From Arthrobacter sp. NtRootA1 (lineage in GTDB: Bacteria > Actinomycetota > Actinomycetes > Actinomycetales > Micrococcaceae), in the NCBI RefSeq assembly GCF_019976975.1, contig NZ_AP024630.1:3534001-3598000 (forward strand): 64,000 bases of DNA, written 5' to 3'. A program made the position numbers and the translations under genes. Every line of letters begins with the position of its first letter. The stretch's first letter is position 1. A model generated the notes under the pieces. It ran no database searches, was not told the DNA's origin, and was given only the letters and a program-made list of their open reading frames with translations. This document shows, in pieces, positions 50,895 to 59,909 of the stretch.

Positions 50895-51249
50895 GCTGGC
50901 GGCCGCCCTTCCCGGGTGCTTCGTTTCCGCTTGCAGCTTTTTCGACGGTGGCCCATAGACCGAAGCCGTGCATGGCTACCGCGTGCTGCTCAACCTGCTC
51001 CTTGCTGCCGTGCGCAACGATGGAGCGGCCCTTCCTGTGGACCTCCATCATCAGCTTGTGCGCTTTGGACTCGGAGTAGCCGAAGTAACTCTGGAACACA
51101 TAGCTGACGTAACTCATGAGGTTGACGGGATCATTCCAGATCACCAGGTTCCAGGGGATGTCCGGGGCTGTCAGGACATCGGTGGACGTCTGCTCTACAG
51201 CTTCCGTCCGCTCATCAATGTCCGTGCCAAATGCAACGCTAGGGGTCAT
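50887..51249 (-). CDS. clpS: ATP-dependent Clp protease adaptor ClpS
   Basis: A 120-residue adaptor that delivers N-degron substrates to the Clp unfoldase. The binding-pocket region is PWNLVIWNDPVNLMSYV, followed by HKLMMEVHRKGRSIVAHGSKEQVEQHAV, all standard. A ~30-residue variable N-terminus precedes the core. The ATG at 51249 follows TAGAAT by six bases, a leaderless start. It is divergent from pncB and coupled to DUF2017. Confidence 0.95.
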   Translation of the reverse strand: MTPSVAFGTDIDERTEAVEQTSTDVLTAPDIPWNLVIWNDPVNLMSYVSYVFQSYFGYSESKAHKLMMEVHRKGRSIVAHGSKEQVEQHAVAMHGFGLWATVEKAASGNEAPGKGGRQRG

Positions 51250-51255
51250 CTGTCC

Positions 51256-51280
51256 ATTCTATGGCGGCTCGCACTAGAGT
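51256..51280. promoter_or_regulatory. Compact divergent promoter, clpS / pncB
   Basis: Minus-strand TAGAAT (51256-51261) lies six bases before the clpS ATG and plus-strand TAGAGT (51275-51280) lies six bases before the pncB GTG. Only 13 bases separate the two boxes, so the RNA polymerase footprints overlap and the genes may compete. Neither gene has a Shine-Dalgarno sequence. CACT-AG-AGTG (51272-51281) is a small palindrome over the pncB box; it is not like the NrtR operator at 15.6 kb. Confidence 0.5.
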
Positions 51281-51286
51281 GAATTC

Positions 51287-52615
51287 GTGAGTAGAGCCAC
51301 GTCTTGGGACCATCCCGCCACTTCCTTGTACACCGACCACTACGAGTTGACGATGCTTCAGGCCGCCCTGCACTCCGGGGCTGCCCATCGCCGTTCAGTG
51401 TTTGAAGCGTTCGCCCGGCGCCTGCCTGATGGCCGCCGTTACGGCGTGGTAGGCGGAACCGGACGCCTCCTGGAAGGGATCGCAGACTTCAGCTTCGGCG
51501 AAGCCGAACTCGCATTCCTTGAGCAGAACAAGGTGGTCAACCAGGAGACCCTGGACTACCTCGCGAACTACAAATTCAACGGAGACATCTGGGGCTACGC
51601 GGAAGGCGATGCGTACTTCCCCAACTCCCCCATCCTCATCGTTGAATCCACTTTTGCCGAAGCCTGCATCCTGGAGACCTACATCCTCTCCGTCCTGAAC
51701 CACGACAGCGCTATCGCCTCCGCTGCATCAAGGATGACGTCGGCGGCCGGTAGCCGGCCATGCATCGAAATGGGTTCCCGGCGCACCCAGGAAGAATCCG
51801 CGACGGCGGCTGCCCGCGCCGCAGTGATCGCCGGCTTCGCCAGCACCTCCAACCTTGAGGCCGGACGACGCTACGGCATCAAAACCGTTGGCACTGCGGC
51901 CCACTCCTTCACGCTCCTCCACGACACCGAACGCGAGGCCTTCGAAGCGCAAATCGCCGCATTCGGCCCGGGAACCTCCCTGCTCGTGGACACGTACGAC
52001 GTCGAGACGGCCGTGCGCACCGCCGTCGAACTCGCAGGGGACAAACTGGGCGCCGTCCGCTTGGACTCGGGCGACCTCATTGCCCAGGCGCAGTGGGTCC
52101 GGCAACTCTTGGATGACCTTGGAAACGTGAACACCCGGATAGTAGTTACCTCGGACCTCGACGAATACGCCATAGCCGCCCTCCAGTCCGCCCCGGTGGA
52201 CTCCTACGGGGTTGGTACGTCCTTGGTGACGGGCTCCGGCGCTCCCACCGCCAGCATGGTGTACAAGCTGGTGAGCAGGACAAACGACGCCGGCGAGTTC
52301 ATCTCCGTTGCGAAAGCGGCAAAGAACAAGGCCAGCGTGGGTGGACGCAAGTACGCCCTGCGCAAGCTCAACGAACACGGAAGGGCCACGCAGGAGATCG
52401 TTGGAATAGGCCGCCGGCCGGAGGACGACGGAAACGACCGTTCGTTGTTGCACCAGTTCATCAAGAATGGTGAACTCCTGCCCGGCTGGACGGGCCCCGA
52501 AGGCGTGATCCGCGCCAAAGAACGGCACGCCGCCAGCATGGCCGAATTGCCTGCCGTAGTGAACCGCCTGCAGCGCGGCGAGGCCGCCATCCCCACCATC
52601 TACGAGGAGAACTGA
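51287..52615 (+). CDS. pncB: Nicotinate phosphoribosyltransferase
   Basis: A 442-residue enzyme of the Preiss-Handler pathway converting nicotinate and PRPP to nicotinate mononucleotide. It shows YTDHYELTMLQAALHSG at the start, the VEFMEMGSRRT-type block seen as CIEMGSRRTQEES, AGFASTSNLEAGRRYGIKTVGTAAHSF with the active-site histidine, and LDSGDLIAQAQWVRQ. The GTG at 51287 is supported by the -10 spacing. It overlaps pncA (TGATG). Confidence 0.95.
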   Translation: MSRATSWDHPATSLYTDHYELTMLQAALHSGAAHRRSVFEAFARRLPDGRRYGVVGGTGRLLEGIADFSFGEAELAFLEQNKVVNQETLDYLANYKFNGDIWGYAEGDAYFPNSPILIVESTFAEACILETYILSVLNHDSAIASAASRMTSAAGSRPCIEMGSRRTQEESATAAARAAVIAGFASTSNLEAGRRYGIKTVGTAAHSFTLLHDTEREAFEAQIAAFGPGTSLLVDTYDVETAVRTAVELAGDKLGAVRLDSGDLIAQAQWVRQLLDDLGNVNTRIVVTSDLDEYAIAALQSAPVDSYGVGTSLVTGSGAPTASMVYKLVSRTNDAGEFISVAKAAKNKASVGGRKYALRKLNEHGRATQEIVGIGRRPEDDGNDRSLLHQFIKNGELLPGWTGPEGVIRAKERHAASMAELPAVVNRLQRGEAAIPTIYEEN

Positions 52616-53241
52616 TGTCCAGGGCCCTGATCATCGTCGATGTCCAGAATGACTTCTGCGAAGGCGGTAGCCTCGCCGTCGAAGGAGGCGCTGCAGTTGC
52701 CGGCGCCATCACCGAGTACGTGGATGCAAACCAACAGCATTTCGACCACATCGTGGCCACCCAGGATTGGCACATCGAACCGGGAAGCCATTTCTCCGAT
52801 GATCCGGACATGGTGGATTCCTGGCCGCCGCACTGCCGGGCCCGGACCAAAGGAGCTGAACTCCACGAAGACCTGGACCCGGAATACATCCAGGCCTACT
52901 TCCGTAAAGGACAGTACACGGCGGCCTACTCCGGCTTTGAGGGCGTCCTTGCCCCGGAAGACGACGTCCCTTCCGGGGATCTCAAGGCCGGTGCGGCCGT
53001 GTCCGAGGCCGTGGAAGAAGATGCCATCGGGCTCGATGACTGGCTGCAAAGCCACGACGTCGAAGAGGTTGTGGTCGTAGGCATCGCCACGGACTTCTGC
53101 GTCAAGGCAACGGCCCTTGACGCAGTGCAGGCCGGATACGCCACTACGGTCATCGCGGAACTCACGGCGGGAATCGCCGAGGACCTCACCGAAACCTTCG
53201 CCGAAATGGAAGACGCCGGCGTCGAGGTGGAACGCGCCTGA
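52615..53241 (+). CDS. pncA: Nicotinamidase / isochorismatase-family hydrolase
   Basis: A 208-residue enzyme that deamidates nicotinamide to nicotinate, feeding PncB. The catalytic triad is visible: Asp in IIVDVQNDFCEGG, Lys in YFRKGQYT and Cys in GIATDFCVKATA; the metal ligands lie in TQDWHIEPGSHF. The ATG overlaps the pncB stop and GAGGAG lies upstream. Together the two genes form a complete nicotinamide salvage route. Its stop is followed after six bases by the end of the convergent helicase gene. Confidence 0.94.
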   Translation: MSRALIIVDVQNDFCEGGSLAVEGGAAVAGAITEYVDANQQHFDHIVATQDWHIEPGSHFSDDPDMVDSWPPHCRARTKGAELHEDLDPEYIQAYFRKGQYTAAYSGFEGVLAPEDDVPSGDLKAGAAVSEAVEEDAIGLDDWLQSHDVEEVVVVGIATDFCVKATALDAVQAGYATTVIAELTAGIAEDLTETFAEMEDAGVEVERA

Positions 53242-53247
53242 CGCTGG

Positions 53248-55023
53248 CTACTTTCGGCCGATGAACCAATCCTGCAACTTACGCAACCGCGCCTGAAGTT
53301 GTTCCTCGTTCGCCTGGGCTACGGCAGGTCCACCGCATAGTTCACGCAGTTTGGTGTGGATCACTCCGTGCGGTGTACCTGTCCGGGCGGACCAGGCGGC
53401 TACGTTCTTGGCCAGTTCGTTGCGCAAGTCCATGAGCATGCGGTGATCGGGTACAGCCGGAGAAGCTGCGGCAGCCAAAGGCGACTGGCGCTTTTTGCGG
53501 GATTGCTGTTCGTGCTGCCGCTGACGCAGCAACGTCCCTACCTGCTCGGCGTCGAGAAGCCCGGGAATGCCGAGGAAGTCCAACTCCTCATCAGAGCCGA
53601 TGTCCGCCCCTGTACCGAATTCACCGCCGTCGAAAAGGACGCGGTCAAAAGAAGCCTGCGAATCGAGAGCTTCGAACTTGCCCTTGGTGAGCTCGTCCGA
53701 AGCCTTGTCCTCGCGGTTGGCCTCGGCCATGAGGTTCTCTTCAGGGCTGAAAAGTCCGTCCTCATCCTTTTCCGGGCGGTCAAGGGCGTGGTCGCGTTCG
53801 GCTTCCATGGTGTTGGCCAGAACCATCAGGGGTGGCACTGACGGCAGGAAGACCGACGCCGTCTCGCCCCTTTTGCGGGCACGCACAAAACGTCCAACGG
53901 CCTGGGCAAAGAACAGCGGCGTAGAGGTGGACGTAGCGTAGACGCCCACCGAGAGGCGAGGAACGTCCACGCCTTCGGACACCATTCGGACGGCGACCAT
54001 CCACCGCTTATCTCCCGCGGAGAATTCCTCGATCTTGCTGGAAGCCTTCGAGTCGTCAGAAAGAATTACCGTGGGCGATTGCCCGGTGATCTTCTTAAGC
54101 TGCCCTGCGTAGGCGCGGGCGTCGTCGTGGTCCGTGGCGATAACCAGTCCACCGGCGTCCGGGACCGTCCGGCGAACTTCGCTAAGGCGTTTATCCGCGG
54201 CGGCAAGGACAGCCGGGATCCATTCGCCGGTCGGGTTCAACGCCGTACGCCACGCCTGTGACGTGATGTCCTTGGTGACAGCCGCTTCCCCGAGGGAGGC
54301 CGCCATTTCGTCACCTGCACTGGTCCTCCAGCGCATCTGGCCTGAGTAGGCCATGAAAAGCACGGGACGAACCACGTGGTCCCGGAGGGCATTGCCGTAG
54401 CCATACGTGTAATCGGCTTTGGAGCGTCGAATGCCGTCGCGGTCCTCGGCGTACTCCACGAACGGGATAGGGGAAGTATCGGAACGGAACGGCGTACCGG
54501 TGAGGGAAAGGCGCCTTGCCGCTGGATCAAAGGCCTCGCGCAAGCCATCTCCCCAAGAAAGGGCCTCTCCACCGTGGTGGATTTCGTCCAGGATGACCAG
54601 CGTCCGGGCGGCTTCTGTTTTTGCGCGGTGCAGCATTGGCTTGCTCGCCACCTGTGCATATGTCACGGCGACACCAACGAATCCACGGCCATGCTGGCCA
54701 TCGGAATTCTTGAAGTTGGGATCAATGGCAACGCCCACCCGGGCAGCGGCGTCGGCCCACTGCCGCTTCAGGTGATCCGTGGGCGCCACGATAGTGATCC
54801 TGTTAACAACGCCGCTGTCCAGCAGCGTGGTGGCGATCCGCAAGGCAAAGGTAGTCTTACCGGCTCCAGGCGTAGCCACGGCCAGGAAATCCTTTGGATG
54901 CCTGGCCATGTAGAGGTCCAGGGCTTCCTGCTGCCAGGCACGCAGCTTGGGGGCTGTGCCCCATGCGGCGCGTTCAGGGTACGCGGGAGGCAGGGATGGA
55001 CCACCAAATAATGTCTCTGTCAT
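53248..55023 (-). CDS. DEAD/DEAH-box helicase (SF2)
   Basis: A 591-residue superfamily 2 helicase. Motif I is VATPGAGKTTFALRIA (near residue 55), motif II is LVILDEIHHGGE (DEIH), motif III is SLTGTPFRSD, and motif VI is QAVGRFVRARKRG. After residue ~450 comes a charged C-terminal region specific to this actinobacterial group, with the short EELDFLGIPGLLDAEQV segment. The ATG at 55023 follows GGGGGAG and is preferred over a more upstream start that would add 20 basic residues. It resembles XPB/UvrB-like restriction-type helicases, but no nuclease or methylase is nearby, so a general DNA-repair role is more likely. Confidence 0.9.
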   Translation of the reverse strand: MTETLFGGPSLPPAYPERAAWGTAPKLRAWQQEALDLYMARHPKDFLAVATPGAGKTTFALRIATTLLDSGVVNRITIVAPTDHLKRQWADAAARVGVAIDPNFKNSDGQHGRGFVGVAVTYAQVASKPMLHRAKTEAARTLVILDEIHHGGEALSWGDGLREAFDPAARRLSLTGTPFRSDTSPIPFVEYAEDRDGIRRSKADYTYGYGNALRDHVVRPVLFMAYSGQMRWRTSAGDEMAASLGEAAVTKDITSQAWRTALNPTGEWIPAVLAAADKRLSEVRRTVPDAGGLVIATDHDDARAYAGQLKKITGQSPTVILSDDSKASSKIEEFSAGDKRWMVAVRMVSEGVDVPRLSVGVYATSTSTPLFFAQAVGRFVRARKRGETASVFLPSVPPLMVLANTMEAERDHALDRPEKDEDGLFSPEENLMAEANREDKASDELTKGKFEALDSQASFDRVLFDGGEFGTGADIGSDEELDFLGIPGLLDAEQVGTLLRQRQHEQQSRKKRQSPLAAAASPAVPDHRMLMDLRNELAKNVAAWSARTGTPHGVIHTKLRELCGGPAVAQANEEQLQARLRKLQDWFIGRK

Positions 55024-55135
55024 GCGGACTCCCCCGGCCTGATGGCAGCGAAAATTAGCCCCGGTTCTCCGGGCACGCGGCAACGGACCGCATTGCGGTC
55101 ACTACGGGAAGGGGCCTGTGTTCTTTCCCTACCCA

Positions 55136-55462
55136 CTACTTGGAGTTGCCCGGGCCGCTGTCTCCACCGTCATTGCCGGGACGGAGGCCCTCATAGATCT
55201 CCTTGCACTCCGGGCAGACCGGGAACTTCTGGGGATCGCGCCCCGGCGTCCAGACTTTGCCGCAGAGGGCAATGACGGGCTCGCCGGTCATGGCCGACTC
55301 CATGATCTTTTCCTTGCGGACATAGTGGGCGAACCGCTCGCGGTCGCCGGGCTCCACTTCCTGGCGCGTTTCCTCGCGCTCAATGGTGGATGTGGACGTT
55401 CCGGCTCCGGAAAGCTCGCGCATGGGGTCGTTTTCGAATGGATCCGGAGGAAGCGTAGTCAT
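55136..55462 (-). CDS. DUF3039 domain protein, small zinc-ribbon-like
   Basis: A 108-residue actinobacterial protein of the DUF3039 family. Its C-terminal part has ALCGKVWTPGRDPQKFPVCPECKEIYEGL, where three cysteines in C-x(n)-CxxC suggest a metal-binding ribbon. The N-terminal half is acidic. The function is unknown. The ATG at 55462 is seven bases after a TAGGAT box. It lies between nagB and the helicase on the same strand. Confidence 0.85.
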   Translation of the reverse strand: MTTLPPDPFENDPMRELSGAGTSTSTIEREETRQEVEPGDRERFAHYVRKEKIMESAMTGEPVIALCGKVWTPGRDPQKFPVCPECKEIYEGLRPGNDGGDSGPGNSK

Positions 55463-55469
55463 GGCATCC

Positions 55470-55475
55470 ATCCTA
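55470..55475 (-). promoter_or_regulatory. -10 box, DUF3039 gene
   Basis: TAGGAT on the minus strand, seven bases before the ATG at 55462. It also overlaps the very end of the upstream gap after nagB. Confidence 0.4.
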
Positions 55476-55479
55476 CCGT

Positions 55480-56262
55480 CTACAGACCCTGCCACTCCGG
55501 CTTGTTGTCATAGGTGTGGCGATAGTAATCGGCCAATTTCAGCGACGACGCTGCGGCTTCGTCCACCAATATTGTGGCGTGAGGATGCATCTGGAGGACG
55601 GATGCAGCGCAAATCGCGGCTACCGGGCCCTCGACGAAATCACGCACTGCCTGGGCTTTTTGTGCACCTGTAGCCACCAGGATGACGTGGCGGGCATCCA
55701 TGATGGTGCCCAACCCCTGGGTGACTACATGGTGCGGGACGTCGTCGATGCTGTTGAAAAAGCGGGCGTTGTCCTTGCGTGTCTGCTCGATCAGGGTTTT
55801 GATCCGGGTGCGGGACGCCAGCGATGAGCCGGGTTCATTGAATCCAATGTGGCCGTCCGTGCCCACGCCCAGAATCTGGAGGTCCACGCCGCCGGCATCC
55901 TTAATTGCATCCTCGTAGGCCTGGCAGGCTGCTTCCAGATCCTCGGCGGCACCGTCCGGGCCGTGCACGTTCTCAGGCTTGATATTCACCCGGTTGGTAA
56001 ACTCGCGCCGGATCACCTCGCGGTAGGACTCCGGATGACCGGCCTCAAGACCGACATATTCATCCAAGGCAAATCCATGTGCCTCGCTGAAGTCCACGCT
56101 CCCGGCTTCGTAGCGCCGGGCCAATTCGTCGTAGATCGGCAGCGGAGACGAGCCCGTGGCCAAGCCCAGGACCGCGTTCGGCTTGCGGCGCACAAGGGCT
56201 TCGATGGCATCTGCCGCCAGTGCGCCAATCTGTTTGGTGCCAGGGAGAATGACAACTTCCAT
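55480..56262 (-). CDS. nagB: Glucosamine-6-phosphate deaminase
   Basis: A 260-residue enzyme turning glucosamine-6-phosphate into fructose-6-phosphate and ammonia, linking amino-sugar catabolism to glycolysis. It has GLATGSSPLPIYDEL, the FALDEYVGL block with its catalytic aspartate, GVGTDGHIGFNEPGSS and the late VGPVAAICAASVLQMHPHAT-type region. The ATG at 56262 follows AAAGG. No nagA or amino-sugar transporter is nearby, so it is an isolated gene. Confidence 0.95.
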   Translation of the reverse strand: MEVVILPGTKQIGALAADAIEALVRRKPNAVLGLATGSSPLPIYDELARRYEAGSVDFSEAHGFALDEYVGLEAGHPESYREVIRREFTNRVNIKPENVHGPDGAAEDLEAACQAYEDAIKDAGGVDLQILGVGTDGHIGFNEPGSSLASRTRIKTLIEQTRKDNARFFNSIDDVPHHVVTQGLGTIMDARHVILVATGAQKAQAVRDFVEGPVAAICAASVLQMHPHATILVDEAAASSLKLADYYRHTYDNKPEWQGL

Positions 56263-56347
56263 CGTCACTGCCTTTCTTGTGTAAAAACGCGCGGTATTGA
56301 GACGAGGTTATCCCATGTCCCATGAGCTTGCCATGGTTGTTACGGGG

Positions 56348-57919
56348 TTAGCGGTTCACACTGAGCTGGGCGAACATCTCCGGGCCCCGTGCATCCAGCC
56401 ACTTACCGCCCAGGCGCACTCCGCCAATGAACAGAGCCAGGCCCACAAGTGGGCCCACCCCAAGGTTAATCCAGCCGGGCACGATGCTGCCGGTAAACAG
56501 CTGGGCTCCCATCAACGCAAGCTGCGGGAGGAGCAAAAGAACCAGGGCCCCCATGCCTATCATCTGCACGGCCAGTGTCTGGGCAACATTCCCCGGCGGT
56601 TTCTTGAACGGGCTGTCACCGGGCAAAGGCACGGCAATGTTGTACCGTGCGGAGATCACCGAGGACAACCCCAAGCCAGTGAACAACGTACCCAGCGACA
56701 GGCCGATCAGGTTCGGAGCCCACACCCAGGAACCAGTAAAGAAGAACGGACCTATGGAAAAGAGAAGCACAAGAGGCAGGGAAATGGTCAGGCAGGCGAT
56801 GGCACGCCCCAGGCGGTCATCCACGCCCCTGACACCAGATGCCAGGTGGAGGGCAAAAGCAGTGTTGTCATAGGAAACATCAGCGCAGATGGACCACGCC
56901 ATGACAAACGCCGTCAGCGGTCCAAGAAGCATAAGCATGCCGTAATCGCCGCTTTGGCTCCCGCTGAAGAAGAAGATCACAGGGAACAGTGGAACCACCA
57001 CTAACGAGCCCGCGTAACGAGGATCTTTCATCCAATAGATCAAGGCGCGCGCAGCAACCGCGCCAGCCGGGGTTCCGGGCAAGACATCGAACAGACCACG
57101 CTTACCGCCCTTCTTGGCCGAACCTCCGGCGTACGGCGGCGTCACCAAAGCATGTTGCAGCAATACGTGCCAGCAAAGCAGCAATCCGGAAACAGTTGCC
57201 ACAGCAATGAGGAGTTTCAATCCGGCAGAAACAACGTCTCCAGCCTCAAGGTCACCACCCAGGGACCAGGCCGCGCCAAGAGGGGTCCAAGAGACTGTAC
57301 GCGCAAGCGCAGGGAGATAATCCGCCGTGCCTCGAACGCCGTCGACGATACCCACGACGATGGGACCCATCAGCATGAGCGGGATGAAAAAGACGAGACT
57401 GCTGACGTCCTTGAAACGGCGGGACGACGCCAGGCCGGCAGTCGCCGTCGTCACTACTTTGGACAACACGATGCAGGTCAGGGCCCCCAAAATCGCGCCC
57501 AGCAACGCACCCGCCACCGCTGGAAAACTGCGCCACCAGGTGCCCACTGTGGCAAGCGCGGTAAGTCCTGTGGCGAGGCCCGGGATCCCGATGAAACCCG
57601 CCAAGGCAAGGCCGGTGAGAAGCTGGCCGGGTGGGATCGCAGACGTGGTGAACCGGGAGGGATCCAGCGTCATGTCTGCTGCGGATGCAAGAAGGGGAAC
57701 CACTGCCCAGCCAAGCAGGGCCGCGGCACCACCCAACACCACCACGGTATGGGCGATTTCAGCGTCCGCCCAACGCAGGGCAATCAAGGCTCCAATCAAC
57801 AGGACCAGGATTCCCAGCGCGTACAACAACCCGATGCCCATGCCAATGAGCTGCGCAGGGCTGCGCTTGAAGCCATTGAGGAGCAACCGCCATTTAAGGC
57901 TCAGAAGGTGCGCAACCAC
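56348..57919 (-). CDS. ABC transporter permease, large (two-component exporter)
   Basis: A 523-residue membrane protein with about twelve hydrophobic segments and long cytoplasmic loops, matching the large permeases of actinobacterial two-gene ABC exporters. It begins in the downstream overlap with the ATPase (19 bases), so both are made together. No substrate is evident; such pairs export drugs, lipids or peptides. No motif beyond the hydrophobic pattern is recognised. Confidence 0.83.
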   Translation of the reverse strand: MVAHLLSLKWRLLLNGFKRSPAQLIGMGIGLLYALGILVLLIGALIALRWADAEIAHTVVVLGGAAALLGWAVVPLLASAADMTLDPSRFTTSAIPPGQLLTGLALAGFIGIPGLATGLTALATVGTWWRSFPAVAGALLGAILGALTCIVLSKVVTTATAGLASSRRFKDVSSLVFFIPLMLMGPIVVGIVDGVRGTADYLPALARTVSWTPLGAAWSLGGDLEAGDVVSAGLKLLIAVATVSGLLLCWHVLLQHALVTPPYAGGSAKKGGKRGLFDVLPGTPAGAVAARALIYWMKDPRYAGSLVVVPLFPVIFFFSGSQSGDYGMLMLLGPLTAFVMAWSICADVSYDNTAFALHLASGVRGVDDRLGRAIACLTISLPLVLLFSIGPFFFTGSWVWAPNLIGLSLGTLFTGLGLSSVISARYNIAVPLPGDSPFKKPPGNVAQTLAVQMIGMGALVLLLLPQLALMGAQLFTGSIVPGWINLGVGPLVGLALFIGGVRLGGKWLDARGPEMFAQLSVNR

Positions 57920-58767
57920 TCCAGCCCCTCCGTCCGGTGCCCGCCGCCTACCAATTGCACAAAACGTTCCTCCAGCGTGGAACCGTTCCGGACTTCATCC
58001 ACGGACCCCGCTGCGAGGACGCGTCCTGCTGCCACAACTGCCACATGGCTGCACATGCGCTGCACGAGGTCCATGACGTGGCTGGAGACGATGACCGTAC
58101 CTCCGGAAGATACATAGCTCTCAAGGATGCCCCTGATATTGGCCGCCGATACAGGGTCCACCGATTCAAAGGGCTCATCCAATACCAGGAGCCGGGGAGC
58201 ATGGATCAACGCCGAAGCCAGCGCAATCTTCTTGGTCATACCTGCCGAATAGTCAACCACCAAGGATCCGGCATCGGCTTCAAGGTCCAAGGCGGCCAAT
58301 AGTTCGGTTACCCGGGGGCGGACCACGTCCCGGTCCATGCCACGGAGCAGGCCCGCGTAAGTGACCAGCTGTTCCCCTGTCAGCCGGTCAAACAACCGGA
58401 CACCATCCGGCAAGACGCCCATAAGCTTCTTGGCTTCCAGCGGCCGGGCCCAAACATCCACCCCGTGGACCAACGCCGTGCCAAAGTCCGGCCGCAGCAG
58501 CCCAGTGGCCATCGACAACGTGGTGGTCTTGCCCGCACCGTTCGGGCCCACCATTCCATAGAAAGAACCCACCGGAACCTCCAGGCTCACGCCATCGACG
58601 GCGATCTTTCCACCGAACCTCTTGGCCAGGCCGCGGATGGAGAGAGCCGATACCGGCAGGTCCGTGTGCGGCTCTGCCGACAGCCCGGGTTCAACCGCAG
58701 ATTCTAGCGGTGCCGACTGGCCTATGTGGGATGGCTGGGAGAATGGTTCATGGCGCGGTTCCGTCAT
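57901..58767 (-). CDS. ABC transporter ATP-binding protein (exporter type)
   Basis: A 288-residue ATPase with a ~45-residue polar N-terminal extension. Walker A is GPNGAGKTTTLS (~80), the signature is VDYSAGMTKKIALASAL, Walker B is RLLVLDEPFESVD and the H-loop is VIVSSHVMDLV. The signature reads YSAGM instead of LSGGQ, a common variant in this exporter group. The ATG at 58767 is six bases after TAGGCT. It is followed by the membrane permease. Confidence 0.92.
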   Translation of the reverse strand: MTEPRHEPFSQPSHIGQSAPLESAVEPGLSAEPHTDLPVSALSIRGLAKRFGGKIAVDGVSLEVPVGSFYGMVGPNGAGKTTTLSMATGLLRPDFGTALVHGVDVWARPLEAKKLMGVLPDGVRLFDRLTGEQLVTYAGLLRGMDRDVVRPRVTELLAALDLEADAGSLVVDYSAGMTKKIALASALIHAPRLLVLDEPFESVDPVSAANIRGILESYVSSGGTVIVSSHVMDLVQRMCSHVAVVAAGRVLAAGSVDEVRNGSTLEERFVQLVGGGHRTEGLEWLRTF

Positions 58768-58773
58768 GGCTCC

Positions 58774-58779
58774 AGCCTA
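58774..58779 (-). promoter_or_regulatory. -10 box, ABC exporter operon (leaderless type)
   Basis: TAGGCT on the minus strand, six bases (GGAGCC) before the ATPase ATG at 58767. The GGAG in the spacer is too close to be a normal ribosome-binding site. Confidence 0.5.
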
Positions 58780-58808
58780 GCCCCGGCTTCCAGTGGTGCA
58801 GGGACGTG

Positions 58809-59909
58809 CTAGAAGCCGTGGCGGGGTATGGCTCTCTGGTACTGCGGAACCCAGGAAATTTCGTGGCCGAGCTCATAAGCAGCCCTGAGCCACCAGTGCG
58901 GATCGCGTAGCGCTGCCCGGGCCATGAAGACCGCATCCGCACGTCCATTCGCCACGATATCTTCGGCCTGGGTGGCACTTGTGAGCAGGCCCACCGCACC
59001 GGTGAGTACACCGGCGTCGCGTTTTACCTGCTCGGCGAACCCTGCTTGGTAACCGGGAGCCGGCTTGATTTGTTGATGGGCGACCGCCCCGCCGCTGGAG
59101 ACGTCCACGAGGTCGACACCGCGTTCGGACGCGGCCTTGGCCAGGCGGACAGAGGCATCAACATCCACTCCCCCTTCAGCCCAATCAGTTGCGGAAATCC
59201 GCAACAACAGTGGCATGGAATCCGGAATGACCCCCCTCACGGCGTCCACGACCGCGAGCATCAACCGGTTCCGCCCATTCTCCGTGCCACCCCACTTGTC
59301 TGTACGCGTGTTGATAAGGGGGCTTTGGAACTGGTGAAGCAGATACCCATGTGCGCCGTGGATTTCCACAGTGTCAAAACCTACGGCCACAGCCCGGGCG
59401 GCCGCAGCCGCAAAGTCGGCAATGACTCCATGGATGTCTTCTTCGCTCATGGCTTCCGGCGCTGCATAACCGTCGTAGGGCTGTTGGGCAGGACCAAAGG
59501 TGACCCAGCCGCCGTCGGATGCTGGAACGGAACCGGTCCGGTCCGAAAACGGCCAGTAAGTCGACGCCTTTCGCCCGGCGTGTGCGAGCTGGGCACCGAT
59601 TTTGCAGTCGACGGCGCCGTGCTGGTGAACGAAGTGGACAATCCGCTCCCAGCCAGCTGCCTGCTCATCGGAGTACAGTCCAGCGTCCCTGGGGCTGATC
59701 CGCCCGGAGGCATTCACGGCAGCAGCTTCACTCAGGATCAATGCAGCACCACCGGCGGCAAAGGATCCGAGGTGCATCAAGTGCCAGTCGTTGGGTACGC
59801 CTTCACCCGTTTCCGGGGTGCAACTGTACTGGCACATGGGTGAAACCCACCCACGATGCGCAATGCGGAGCGAACGGAGCTGCAGGGGCGTAAACAGTGC
59901 CGAGGGCAC
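58809..59909 (-). CDS. Old-yellow-enzyme family NADH:flavin oxidoreductase (YqjM-like)
   Basis: A 366-residue FMN ene-reductase. The N-terminus carries SPMCQYSC with the cysteine that tunes the flavin in YqjM-type enzymes; AQLAHAGRKAS, the EIHGAHGYLLHQFQSPLIN active-site block and RISATDWAEGG follow. Such enzymes reduce activated C=C bonds of enones or nitro compounds and respond to oxidative or electrophile stress. The GTG start shares one base with the stop of the upstream CnoX-like gene (TAGTG), so the two are coupled. Confidence 0.93.
   Translation of the reverse strand: MPSALFTPLQLRSLRIAHRGWVSPMCQYSCTPETGEGVPNDWHLMHLGSFAAGGAALILSEAAAVNASGRISPRDAGLYSDEQAAGWERIVHFVHQHGAVDCKIGAQLAHAGRKASTYWPFSDRTGSVPASDGGWVTFGPAQQPYDGYAAPEAMSEEDIHGVIADFAAAAARAVAVGFDTVEIHGAHGYLLHQFQSPLINTRTDKWGGTENGRNRLMLAVVDAVRGVIPDSMPLLLRISATDWAEGGVDVDASVRLAKAASERGVDLVDVSSGGAVAHQQIKPAPGYQAGFAEQVKRDAGVLTGAVGLLTSATQAEDIVANGRADAVFMARAALRDPHWWLRAAYELGHEISWVPQYQRAIPRHGF

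Noticed and set aside
51272..51281. A second NrtR operator before pncB
   Set aside because: The short CACT-AG-AGTG palindrome shares neither sequence nor spacing with the 29-base site before nrtR.
53248..55023. The SF2 helicase as part of a restriction or phage-defence system
   Set aside because: There is no methylase, nuclease or other defence gene beside it; neighbours are housekeeping or unknown genes and its C-terminal part has no nuclease motif.
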